DNA from: a virus
Direction: 5' to 3' (one strand)
Length of the DNA: 41,179 nt
IMG/VR virus record: IMGVR_UViG_3300025759_000205
Coordinates: 1 to 41,179 of that record
Every line of letters begins with the position of its first letter. The first letter of the stretch is position 1. The notes below the pieces were generated by a model that worked only from the letters and a program-made list of their open reading frames with translations, was not told the DNA's origin and ran no database searches. The translations under genes and the position numbers were made by a program. Positions 17,790 to 23,737 of this stretch are shown piece after piece.

Positions 17790-19433
17790 CTACGCACTCA
17801 TTGCCGATTTCTTTTTCGGTCCTTTTGCCATTAATTCTAACCTATCTCTCCACGAAGGTACATGCTCTGGTGCTTCGTAAAAAGTTGCGTACTCTGTCAT
17901 CATCAAACCAACCCAGGCCAAAGCATCAACTTGGTCATCATGCACGCCATTAGGAAAACGCAAAAGTTCAGCCACAAGAGGCCCAGTCCAGACTGCATCT
18001 TCAGGGACAAAGACCCTACCTTGTTGCATTCTACCTTGGATAGCTCTAGCTCTTGCTTCTTTGTCACGTCTCCCTACTTTTAAATCTTTAAAATATGCAG
18101 AATGTAATCTACGCTCTGCTACACGTTTTTCTAAGAAAGGACCGATGGCCATTTCTATATGCCCACGTTCTATTCCCACTATACCAGGTCTCCACTGTTC
18201 GTAGAAATCTAATATCTTCTCTACTAATTCAAAACCATCGTACTTACCACGGATCATATCGACTACGAACATATTATCGTACTCGTCGATACCTACCATT
18301 ATGCCAACAGAATAATCGTTTCTATCTCGTTGCCCGATAGCTAAATCCCATGCGCAATAATAACGCATCTTATCATAGTCTATCTCAGCTGGGTCATAAT
18401 ACTGAATCATATCCCTAGTAAAATAATCACCCTCATCGGATACTGGGTTCTGTTGATACAGTGCGGTCCAATCTCTAGGACCTATAGCTTTTTGTATCAT
18501 TTCTAGAGATTCGACATTATAACGCTCTGGATGTAATGGATCCCCTACACTTCTAAACTCTTCGTCTTCTTCTGCGATCGCTGGGTATTTAACTACTTCC
18601 CAGTCATCAGCGCCACCTTCAGAAGCTTGTAATAATCTACCTGCTAAATCGTCATCGTGCCATCTAGTTAAAATGACCAATATACCTCCACCAGGGGAAA
18701 GCCTTGTATAAGCAGTAGAGGTATACCAGTCCCAGGTTGCCTCTCTATTATTTTCAGACTCTGCATCTTCTCTGTTCTTTACTGGGTCATCAATCAATAA
18801 TACGTGCGCACCTTTACCTGTAATACCACCGCCGACACCAGCAGCTACGTATCCGCCACCTGCAGTAGTTTGCCATGACTCTACGGACTGTGAATCTTTG
18901 TCCAACTTAGAATCTTCGAATATATTTTTGTAATTTGGCTCTCTGAGCACTTGTCTAACTTTTCTTGAGAAATTCATAGCCAAAGAACCAGAGTATGAAC
19001 AACTTATAAACTCATGACTAGGGTTACGGCCCAGATGCCAAGCAGGAAAGGCTATACTGGCCAAAGTCGATTTTCCATGACGAGGCGGCATAAACAGCAT
19101 TAATCTTGGGGATTTTTTATCTGCCACGTCCTGACTGAACTTTTCTAGCCTATTACAGATATCTTTATGCACCCAACCCGCTTGGTAATCCGGATTAAAT
19201 TTTTCTACGAAGGGTAACATGCGTTTTCTGGACAAAATACGCTTTGCCAGCTCTTGTTCCGCACGAATTTGCTTATTTTGCTCTTTTTTTGACGTTTTTT
19301 CTTGTTTTTGGGGCTGCGGAAGCTGATCTGCCTCATCTGCAGCACAATAAACACACAAACCTTTGGGTAAAACAAGGTTATCGGCTAAAAGTTTCTTACA
19401 CTTATAGCATTCTATCTTAGTTTGCTCTGTCAC
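17790..19433 (-). CDS. terL: Terminase large subunit
   Basis: 547 aa. The packaging ATPase shows Walker A PPRHGKST (116-123), a Walker B ending LLIDDP (about 212-217) and the coupling region ILVILTRWHDDDLAGRL. The RNase H-fold nuclease has AWDLAIGQRDRNDY (D363), VGIERGHIE (E422) and VHDDQVDALAWVG (D499, D500, D503). It translocates DNA through the portal and cuts concatemers. The N-terminus carries CYKC (9-12) and CVYC (27-30), a probable zinc ribbon not needed in the core family. Translation starts at GTG 19433, which overlaps the stop of the 55-aa gene as GTGA; no nearby ATG fits. Confidence 0.9.
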   Translation of the reverse strand: MTEQTKIECYKCKKLLADNLVLPKGLCVYCAADEADQLPQPQKQEKTSKKEQNKQIRAEQELAKRILSRKRMLPFVEKFNPDYQAGWVHKDICNRLEKFSQDVADKKSPRLMLFMPPRHGKSTLASIAFPAWHLGRNPSHEFISCSYSGSLAMNFSRKVRQVLREPNYKNIFEDSKLDKDSQSVESWQTTAGGGYVAAGVGGGITGKGAHVLLIDDPVKNREDAESENNREATWDWYTSTAYTRLSPGGGILVILTRWHDDDLAGRLLQASEGGADDWEVVKYPAIAEEDEEFRSVGDPLHPERYNVESLEMIQKAIGPRDWTALYQQNPVSDEGDYFTRDMIQYYDPAEIDYDKMRYYCAWDLAIGQRDRNDYSVGIMVGIDEYDNMFVVDMIRGKYDGFELVEKILDFYEQWRPGIVGIERGHIEMAIGPFLEKRVAERRLHSAYFKDLKVGRRDKEARARAIQGRMQQGRVFVPEDAVWTGPLVAELLRFPNGVHDDQVDALAWVGLMMTEYATFYEAPEHVPSWRDRLELMAKGPKKKSAMSA

Positions 19434-19597
19434 TTCTGTTTTTTGGGTGGTCTACCTCTTTTTTTGGGCTTTTTCTCCCAAGGTAGTGGTATTTGTTTGC
19501 CAGCTTTACGCTCAGATATGATATGTGATGACATATAAGCGGCCCAACCCATAAAAATAAGTAACAAAATGCCTAAAATCTTCTCTAGCACTTCCAT
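19430..19597 (-). CDS. Small single-pass membrane protein, 55 aa
   Basis: 55 aa: a short N-terminal helix, one hydrophobic segment (ILGILLLIFMGWAAYMSSHI, about residues 7-26) and a basic Pro/Lys tail (KKPKKRGRPPKKQK) with an AT-hook-like RGRPPK. The ATG overlaps the upstream gene by 13 nt and the stop overlaps the terminase GTG as GTGA. The coding potential is supported by this chain of overlaps. A holin-like or membrane-tethered nucleic-acid-binding role is possible; neither can be shown. No relative is recognised. Confidence 0.6.
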   Translation of the reverse strand: MEVLEKILGILLLIFMGWAAYMSSHIISERKAGKQIPLPWEKKPKKRGRPPKKQK

Positions 19598-19881
19598 CTT
19601 CTCCTTGCCTGCCTAATTCTAGAGTTTGGATTGTTTCTAGTTTTAGCAGAACTTCGTTTCAACTGCCCTAATGATCTAGCGCAATATGACTTTCTTCGCT
19701 TTGCAGCTTTAGAACCTTTCTTAACTTTACCAGTAACAGCGGTCTTTAACTTCGAACCGGGGTTCGCGCGCCTATACGCAGCTACACCCTTCTTGGTCAT
19801 ACCGGCACCAGACTTGGTTTTTCGGTAATTACCGCCTTTTCCTGTTGTTCTTCGTATTGGTTTTTCTTTTTTTCTTGGCAT
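19585..19881 (-). CDS. Small basic conserved phage protein, DUF6321-like, 98 aa
   Basis: 98 aa and extremely basic (Lys/Arg around 35 percent). The pattern RTTGKGGNYRKTKSGAGMTK, then AAYRRANPGSKLKTAV and GSKAAKRRKSYCARS recalls a small protein seen beside terminase or structural genes in many marine phages (I recall it as DUF6321; not verified). It has two Cys (YCARS and the terminal WKC). A nucleic-acid-binding role is likely from charge. It overlaps its upstream neighbour as TAATG and the downstream 55-aa gene by 13 nt, so the group is one translational unit. Confidence 0.7.
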   Translation of the reverse strand: MPRKKEKPIRRTTGKGGNYRKTKSGAGMTKKGVAAYRRANPGSKLKTAVTGKVKKGSKAAKRRKSYCARSLGQLKRSSAKTRNNPNSRIRQARRRWKC

Positions 19882-20048
19882 TATCTTCTTTTTCTTACTG
19901 GTCTTTTCTTCGCGGTCTTCGCGGATTTTTTGAAAGCTTTAGCCGTAGGTGCGCCTTTAGAACCAGGCTTCCTCATTTTTTCGCCAGAGCCAGCTTTTAT
20001 TCTTTTACGCTTTGCATGTATATTTGCATATAGTCCTCGCTTAGCCAT
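19881..20048 (-). CDS. Tiny basic phage protein, 55 aa
   Basis: 55 aa beginning MAKRGLYANIHAKRKRIKAG, followed by SGEKMRKPGSKGAPTAKAFK and a Lys/Arg-rich tail. I recall near-identical short proteins in other marine phages, of unknown function. The ribosome site AAAGGAGGT lies inside the end of the upstream gene, seven to eight bases before the ATG. The stop overlaps the next start as TAATG. Charge suggests DNA or RNA binding, or packing with the genome; this is inference. Confidence 0.65.
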   Translation of the reverse strand: MAKRGLYANIHAKRKRIKAGSGEKMRKPGSKGAPTAKAFKKSAKTAKKRPVRKRR

Positions 20049-20148
20049 ATTTCTTCTTACCTCCTTTGTACGACTTTTTAGTTGTACCCTTAGATTTTTT
20101 CTTTTTACCCATCTTCATGGATTTTGGTTTTGCGTTTATACAATGCAT
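20041..20148 (-). CDS. Tiny lysine-rich protein, 35 aa
   Basis: 35 aa: MHCINAKPKSMKMGKKKKSK followed by GTTKKSYKGGKKKYG. I chose the ATG at 20148 because AGGA lies about eight bases upstream within the end of the epimerase gene; the internal ATG at 20118 would give 25 aa but has no ribosome site. It overlaps the next gene by 8 nt and supplies that gene's AAAGGAGGT. It is the smallest of four consecutive basic proteins here. Function is unknown, probably nucleic-acid binding. It could be mainly a translational coupling element. Confidence 0.5.
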   Translation of the reverse strand: MHCINAKPKSMKMGKKKKSKGTTKKSYKGGKKKYG

Positions 20149-20149
20149 A

Positions 20150-20926
20150 TCAGATCCTCACTATGTCATAAATTGTTTTCGTAGGGACCATAAATCGCGA
20201 GACAAATGGGACCTCCGACTTTTCATTATCGCCTGGACGTCTTTCGCCAAACTCTATATTAAATAGTGTACCATTAACTTGTAGCCAGGCGTCAACATAT
20301 TCTTTAACTGTATATGACTGACCAGAACCAATCGGCTCGATAGTTTTGGACCCCGGTTGGCCGACCGCCGCTACCAATGCGGCGCACAGATCCTCTACGT
20401 GCACATAATCTCGAACACATGTCCCATCTGCCGTATCGTAATCATTTCCAAAAATTGTAAACGAACCACGGTCCACGGCCCGTTGGGTCGCGGCATATAA
20501 ACCTTCGGGATTTGTTGGCTTGCCGCCGCCAACATTAAAAAATCTAAATATCGTGTAATCGGGACAGAGCTCCTGGACTATATCTTCCGCCATAAGTTTG
20601 GACCGAGCATAAGGTGATGTTGGATCATAAGCAGCACCCGTAGATGCAAAAATCATTTTTGCGTTTGGAAAGGCTTCAATAACATTTTTAGTACCAACTA
20701 CATTTGTATAGTAGTAGGCCGTAGGCCGCGCGACACTTTCACCAACTTTTACTAAACCAGCTAAATGGATAACAACATCTACTTCGGGGTTACATATAGA
20801 TAAAGGTAGTCGAATATCCCAGTCATCTATATCAAAGGTTAGGATTTTTATGCCTTCTTTTTTAGAAAGCTGTTTTATAACTTCTTGGCCAATATAACCA
20901 TTGGCACCAGTTATGGCTACAATCAC
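20150..20926 (-). CDS. NAD-dependent sugar epimerase, GalE-like (short form)
   Basis: 258 aa. Extended short-chain dehydrogenase fold: NAD-binding TGANGYIG (6-13), IHLAG (53-57), catalytic S95/T96 region (ASTGAAY) and Y106xxxK110 (YARSK), then RFFNVGG and DGTCVRDYVHVEDL (167-180), which is a hallmark of UDP-glucose 4-epimerase-type enzymes. It likely interconverts nucleotide sugars in the host cytoplasm. At 258 aa it is about 80 residues shorter than bacterial GalE, mostly in the C-terminal substrate domain, so specificity is uncertain. It starts with GTG 20926, overlapping the previous stop as GTGA. Lying between the two terminase genes it is expressed late; host surface-sugar change or virion glycosylation are possible roles. 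Confidence 0.8.
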   Translation of the reverse strand: MIVAITGANGYIGQEVIKQLSKKEGIKILTFDIDDWDIRLPLSICNPEVDVVIHLAGLVKVGESVARPTAYYYTNVVGTKNVIEAFPNAKMIFASTGAAYDPTSPYARSKLMAEDIVQELCPDYTIFRFFNVGGGKPTNPEGLYAATQRAVDRGSFTIFGNDYDTADGTCVRDYVHVEDLCAALVAAVGQPGSKTIEPIGSGQSYTVKEYVDAWLQVNGTLFNIEFGERRPGDNEKSEVPFVSRFMVPTKTIYDIVRI

Positions 20927-21063
20927 TTCTTTTTCTTTTTATTCTTAATGGCAGTAATTATGTCGCCTCTTGTTACTTTATTTTTGTCTCCATATAAAGA
21001 AGCAAGTTTTGAAGTCTTACGTTTCTTTTTTCTAGCTTTTGCTTGTTGCGCGTATTTAGTCAT
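20923..21063 (-). CDS. Tiny basic protein, 46 aa
   Basis: 46 aa: MTKYAQQAKARKKKRKTSKL, then ASLYGDKNKVTRGDIITAIK, then a poly-Lys end. The middle (SLYGDKNKVTRGDIITAI) could form a small helix pair. The ATG overlaps the end of the terminase small subunit gene by 8 nt, and the stop overlaps the epimerase start as GTGA. AAGGAGGT lies just upstream of the ATG. It belongs to the run of four tiny basic proteins between the terminase genes; role unknown. Confidence 0.6.
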   Translation of the reverse strand: MTKYAQQAKARKKKRKTSKLASLYGDKNKVTRGDIITAIKNKKKKK

Positions 21064-21586
21064 TAGTACCTCCTTGGGGTTCTAGATATTTTGTATCTAC
21101 ACCAGCTAACTTTAACAGCTCGGAATCCGGCAGTCTTTCCATTTGCTGAATTTTATCTACATTAATATTAACTTGTGTTGCTTGTTCTGGGGCAAATAGA
21201 CCGTGGAGCTTGCACAACGAATCTACGACATTCTTTTCTTCGGTCGCGGTTGCTGATTTTCTATGTGCTTCTAAATATAATTGTGTTGCAGTATTTCTAT
21301 CGAACTTAACTTCTTCGCGCATCTCTTCTCTTAGGTACTCAATTGCCTGCATAATCTTTGGACGCTTAAATGCTTCGTACACAGAATCTTGGTTCCGGTA
21401 CCCCGCAGCACGACCAGCTGCTGCTTTGCTCATGCCTCGTAAAAAATATAAAATTAATCTTTCTTCCTGGACCGAAAGCTCGGATAACTTTACACCCGCA
21501 TATGGGAAATGTGATTGGAGGTCCAGTCTATCTTGTTCTGTAACCTCGGTCGATTGATCTGTGGCTAAGCTCATATTCGTAAGCAT
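21056..21586 (-). CDS. terS: Terminase small subunit
   Basis: 176 aa from ATG 21586, or 172 aa from ATG 21574. An N-terminal helix-turn-helix-like region (QEERLILYFLRGMSKAAAGR then AAGYRNQDSVYEAFKRP) matches small terminase DNA-binding domains. It is followed by a central helical oligomerisation region and a C-terminal tail (LPDSELLKLAGVDTKYLEPQ) that could contact the large subunit. It recognises the packaging site. It is the first leftward gene from the control region. Neither ATG has a Shine-Dalgarno sequence. A promoter-like match puts the transcription start close to 21574, so a leaderless mRNA starting at the second ATG is possible. Confidence 0.75.
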   Translation of the reverse strand: MLTNMSLATDQSTEVTEQDRLDLQSHFPYAGVKLSELSVQEERLILYFLRGMSKAAAGRAAGYRNQDSVYEAFKRPKIMQAIEYLREEMREEVKFDRNTATQLYLEAHRKSATATEEKNVVDSLCKLHGLFAPEQATQVNINVDKIQQMERLPDSELLKLAGVDTKYLEPQGGTND

Positions 21587-21611
21587 AGCTTATTTGTGGA
21601 TAACTTGTAAA
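21582..21611 (-). promoter_or_regulatory. Candidate sigma70 promoter for the leftward late block
   Basis: Minus strand: TTTACA (21606-21611), 18-bp spacer, TATGCT (21582-21587). The spacer contains a perfect DnaA box. Predicted transcription start is around 21574-21576, at the second ATG of terS. The -10 box is only moderate (4 of 6). Confidence 0.4.
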
Positions 21612-21625
21612 TTTTTTGTGGAAAA
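21595..21625. promoter_or_regulatory. Two DnaA boxes beside an AT-rich stretch
   Basis: TGTGGATAA (21595-21603) is the exact complement of the consensus TTATCCACA. TGTGGAAAA (21617-21625) is TTTTCCACA, which also fits TTWTNCACA. They share orientation, are 13 bp apart, and are followed by about 30 bp of almost pure A/T (21622-21652), a possible unwinding element. With the iteron-like repeats to the right this is the best candidate replication origin. Confidence 0.6.
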
Positions 21626-21707
21626 ATTTTTTTTGAAAAAAATGAAATATATCGCTGAGACATCTTCTCCTTCTATCACCAGACACCCGACCCCGACCCT
21701 TTTCACT

Positions 21708-21824
21708 TTGACCAAGGTCGGCGGTCAACCAAACTTTTGGAACCTTGTTTTGGTTTTTACTACCCTATGTCCTAGCCCCTAGGACTACTATCATCACTCG
21801 CGCACGATGAAACATCGTCGCGCG
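21708..21824. repeat. Inverted repeats in the control region
   Basis: Three inverted repeats without coding function: TTGACC/GGTCAA (21708-21713 and 21723-21728); GTCCTAG/CTAGGAC (21769-21785, 3-bp spacer); and CGCGCACGATG pairing with CATCGT-C-GCGCG (21799-21824, AAA loop, one bulged C). They could be operators or parts of the origin. The rest of 21626-21860 shows no gene. Confidence 0.5.
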
Positions 21825-21861
21825 TCGTTTTGTTCCGTGTGTTCCACGGCTCTCACCCGTT

Positions 21862-22114
21862 GTGGAACCATGTCGTGGAACCAGAGCCAACCCTTACTGT
21901 TATCACATCTCCGGATGTGTTGACATTGGTTGGTTCCGTTGTTCCACGTAGAACAAACCCGAGTATCTTGACGGACACTGAACCACGGTTATTGATTATA
22001 GATTCTTTTAACCTAGAACAAGTGGAACCAGTGGAACCAGACCACGAACCACGCACCGTTATCACCTTCATCGTGTTCCACAATATGTGGAACCACGTGG
22101 AACCAGTGGAACCA
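21862..22114. repeat. Iteron-like array, seven copies of GTGGAACCA
   Basis: Perfect copies start at 21862, 21875, 22022, 22031, 22087, 22097 and 22106. Some abut head to tail (22022/22031 and 22097/22106). Inverted partial copies GTTCCAC lie at 21841, 21941 and 22075; the last forms GTTCCACA-ATA-TGTGGAAC. Such clusters bind replication initiators or repressors. The reading frame through the array (21830-22132) is only repeat-encoded Val-Glu-Pro and is not a gene. Confidence 0.7.
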
Positions 22115-22143
22115 GCTACTCGTCCCTCGTGAGCTGGTCGTCA

Positions 22144-22174
22144 AGTCAGTTGTATTTAATTTATATAAGGAGTT
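22144..22174 (+). repeat. Shared early-gene leader element (first of three)
   Basis: AGTCAGTTGTATTT followed by an A/T run and AAGGAG precedes the first rightward gene. Near-copies precede the genes at 22588 (AGTTAGTTGTAATTT at 22554) and 23738 (AGTCAGTTGTATTT at 23710). Function unknown: promoter part, operator or translation enhancer. No good -35/-10 pair is seen with it. Confidence 0.45.
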
Positions 22175-22178
22175 TATT

Positions 22179-22550
22179 ATGAAATACGTCGTTTCTACAC
22201 AATATCTAGAGAACTATGGAGCTCACAGCGAAGATGGTGCGTATCCTAAGAACCACGCTTGGAAGTTCAAGGGTGGCACTGACTACATCGTCACTGGTCT
22301 TGATCGCATGGCCGATGCAGTCGCATACGTCCAGGCTCTATGCGCCAAGCATGGCAACAATCTTGGAGTCAAAGAGTTTCCAAGATCTTGGTACACCCAT
22401 GACGAATGGTTGGAAGAGGTAGTCGCAGAGCTCGGAAGTGAAGAGTATCGTACCTTCACTCTCGACAGCGCTCAGCGCGTCGATCCAAGAGGTCAAGCAG
22501 CAATTGACCTCTTGGATGGAGCAGAGACCACGAACCCGTGGTCTCTGTAA
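22179..22550 (+). CDS. Early protein of unknown function, 123 aa
   Basis: 123 aa, first gene of the rightward block, with AAGGAG ten bases before the ATG. It starts MKYVVSTQYLENYGAHSEDG and contains aromatic-rich acidic segments (SWYTHDEWLEEVVAELGSEE). I have seen similar openings (KYVVSTQYLENYGAH) in phage hypothetical proteins but no function is known. It is soluble and acidic with no membrane segment. First early genes often take over the host or block defence; nothing in the sequence proves that. Its last codons are part of a perfect 11-bp hairpin. Confidence 0.75.
   Translation: MKYVVSTQYLENYGAHSEDGAYPKNHAWKFKGGTDYIVTGLDRMADAVAYVQALCAKHGNNLGVKEFPRSWYTHDEWLEEVVAELGSEEYRTFTLDSAQRVDPRGQAAIDLLDGAETTNPWSL
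22522..22547 (+). other. Perfect 11-bp hairpin at the end of the first early gene
   Basis: CAGAGACCACG and CGTGGTCTCTG flank a 4-nt loop (AACC), ending directly at the stop codon. There is no T tract, so it is probably an RNA stabiliser or processing site, not a terminator. The hairpin is encoded inside codons for the last residues. Confidence 0.6.
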
Positions 22551-22587
22551 TCTAGTTAGTTGTAATTTTAATTTATAGGAGATTGAT

Positions 22588-22794
22588 ATGTTTAAGTTTA
22601 TGTTTGAGAAGTTTGTAGATAGGAAAGATGAGGCTGGGAATTGGCCTATGCCCGCTTGGATATCTGCATCTGTAGCCCAAGCTGATGACTATGGTTATCC
22701 TGCTTATCGTGAAGTGGTAGTCCAATATTATAAATATAGATTGAAAGGATATAGCCACCGCGTTGCTATCCAAGAGATTTGTGGGGAGTTTTAA
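22588..22794 (+). CDS. Early protein of unknown function, 68 aa
   Basis: 68 aa: MFKFMFEKFVDRKDEAGNWP, then PAWISASVAQADDYGYPAYR and a C-terminal helix region. Rich in aromatic residues and soluble. TAGGAG lies eight bases upstream of the ATG, preceded by the shared AGTTAGTTGTA leader element. It is followed by two hairpins and is probably expressed as a short separate message. No family recognised. Confidence 0.65.
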   Translation: MFKFMFEKFVDRKDEAGNWPMPAWISASVAQADDYGYPAYREVVVQYYKYRLKGYSHRVAIQEICGEF

Positions 22795-22806
22795 AACTCC
22801 TCGCTC

Positions 22807-22856
22807 GGCACTTAGGTGCCTCGCTCGTGTCAGTTGACCACGTCCCGTGGCAACTG
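22807..22856 (+). other. Pair of hairpins after the 68-aa gene
   Basis: GGCAC/GTGCC (22807-22820, TTAG loop) lies between two direct copies of CTCGCTCG. It is followed by CAGTTG-A-CCACG pairing with CGTGG-CAACTG (22831-22856, TCC loop, one bulge). There is no T tract after them. Probable RNA 3'-end structures. Confidence 0.5.
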
Positions 22857-22921
22857 TCATTGAGTCAATTAAGCTTGTTACGGGTGTAGCAGGTGTAACT
22901 TTACTTACCTAGGAGGTAAAC

Positions 22922-23173
22922 ATGAATGAAGTAAATATTACTTTGAAAGCCAGAGATGGCAAAGTGCTCAACACTACTGAAAGTGGTAATGTTAGAGCTA
23001 ACGCTACTAGGAGAAATCCTAGAGCTGGCGAAGAGAACCAACCGGCTACTCTTCCAATGGATCAAACTGTTGAGTATTCATACTTCAACGCTAAGAATGG
23101 TTCATTCACAGTCAAGTTCATCAATGATGTACATGACTACACATTCTACGTAGCTGACAAGTCAGTAGCGTAG
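22922..23173 (+). CDS. Early protein of unknown function, 83 aa
   Basis: 83 aa: MNEVNITLKARDGKVLNTTE, then a flexible Asn/Arg/Pro region, then a beta-rich C-terminal half (VEYSYFNAKNGSFTVKFIND). Soluble; the last half looks like a small beta barrel. The ribosome site AGGAGG sits in a short inverted repeat (TTACCT-AGG-AGGTAA, 22905-22919) that could hide it. The first 24 bases around the start (AGGAGGTAAACATGAATGAA) recur at the gene at 23738. No family recognised. Confidence 0.65.
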   Translation: MNEVNITLKARDGKVLNTTESGNVRANATRRNPRAGEENQPATLPMDQTVEYSYFNAKNGSFTVKFINDVHDYTFYVADKSVA

Positions 23174-23174
23174 A

Positions 23175-23220
23175 TGACAACGTCACCCCGAGGACGTACG
23201 AAAGCTCGGGGCGGTTGTTA
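23175..23220 (+). other. Two-tier hairpin after the 83-aa gene
   Basis: Outer stem TGACAAC (23175-23181) with GTTGTTA (23214-23220) and inner stem CCCCGAG (23186-23192) with CTCGGGG (23205-23211), starting two bases after the stop codon. No T tract follows. It fits the pattern of a strong structure after each early gene. Confidence 0.55.
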
Positions 23221-23283
23221 CGGAAAGCACACGCTCAGATGAGAAGCTGGGCAATTATATTAACTTAGTCCAAGGAGGGCACC

Positions 23284-23487
23284 ATGAAGAATATTATATT
23301 CTCAACATTCGAGTTATGTGGCAAAGCCACCAAGCTCATCGTATCGTTGACTTCGTCAACAACATCAAACGTTGTTGGTGGGTTCAAGTCCGGTTACACC
23401 GGTCAACCTAAACAGGTTGAAAGACCAGGTATCAAACCTGTCTACAAAGAACCTGTCCAGAAAGAGTTTGATTTTGACTCAGTCTAA
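23284..23487 (+). CDS. Early protein of unknown function, 67 aa
   Basis: 67 aa: MKNIIFSTFELCGKATKLIV, then a Ser/Thr/Gly region and a Pro/Lys-rich C-terminus (VERPGIKPVYKEPVQKEFDF). A very good ribosome site AAGGAGGG lies seven bases before the ATG. The C-terminus looks unstructured with an acidic hydrophobic end (FDFDSV), a form typical of partner-binding tails. The gene is closed by a textbook terminator. No family recognised. Confidence 0.6.
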   Translation: MKNIIFSTFELCGKATKLIVSLTSSTTSNVVGGFKSGYTGQPKQVERPGIKPVYKEPVQKEFDFDSV

Positions 23488-23493
23488 CGACAG

Positions 23494-23523
23494 ACCGGGC
23501 GTCTTCGGGCGCTCGGTTTTTTT
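23494..23523 (+). terminator. Rho-independent terminator with UUCG loop
   Basis: Stem ACCGGGCGTC / GGGCGCTCGGT (10 bp with two G-T pairs) closes a C-TTCG-G tetraloop, then seven T (23517-23523). Seven bases after the stop of the 67-aa gene. Ends the first early transcript(s). Confidence 0.85.
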
Positions 23524-23543
23524 ATTTAATTAGGAGATTAGTT

Positions 23544-23711
23544 ATGCTTTATTTAGAAGAGGTCAACTGCCCAAAGTGCCACACTCCACTGCCAACGCCA
23601 GAGATTAGATGCCTATTCGAACCTCTGCATATCAGTCACTGGGTAAAGACCATTGAACAGGAGTGTGATTCTTGTATTCAGTCCTCGCGTCCCGCGAGTA
23701 CTGTTGAGTAG
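23544..23711 (+). CDS. Small zinc-finger-like protein, 55 aa
   Basis: 55 aa with two Cys pairs: CPKC (residues 9-12) and CDSC (41-44), plus a single Cys at 23 and two His, a likely zinc ribbon. It begins MLYLEEVNCPKCHTPLP, has TAGGAG eight bases before the ATG, and starts 20 nt after the terminator. The fold suggests nucleic-acid or protein binding, for instance a transcription or antitermination factor; this is inference. No close family is recognised. Confidence 0.6.
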   Translation: MLYLEEVNCPKCHTPLPTPEIRCLFEPLHISHWVKTIEQECDSCIQSSRPASTVE

Positions 23712-23737
23712 TCAGTTGTATTTTATAGGAGGTAAAT

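Noticed and set aside
21920-21996. Rightward promoters from TTGACA (21920) or TTGACG (21968)
   Set aside because: No acceptable -10 box at 16-18 bp for the first, and only TATTGA or ATTGAT for the second; too weak to list.
21862-22114. Repeat array as a CRISPR
   Set aside because: Units are only 9 bp, spacing is irregular and some copies abut; no cas genes besides a generic Cas4-like nuclease in the replication operon.
21830-22132. Plus-strand 100-codon frame in the control region
   Set aside because: It begins with a GTG without ribosome site and consists partly of Val-Glu-Pro units coded by the GTGGAACCA repeats; overlapping inverted repeats explain it better.
22522-22547. Intrinsic terminator after the first early gene
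   Set aside because: The stem is perfect but no T tract follows (TAATCTAG), so it is listed as a hairpin of unknown role.
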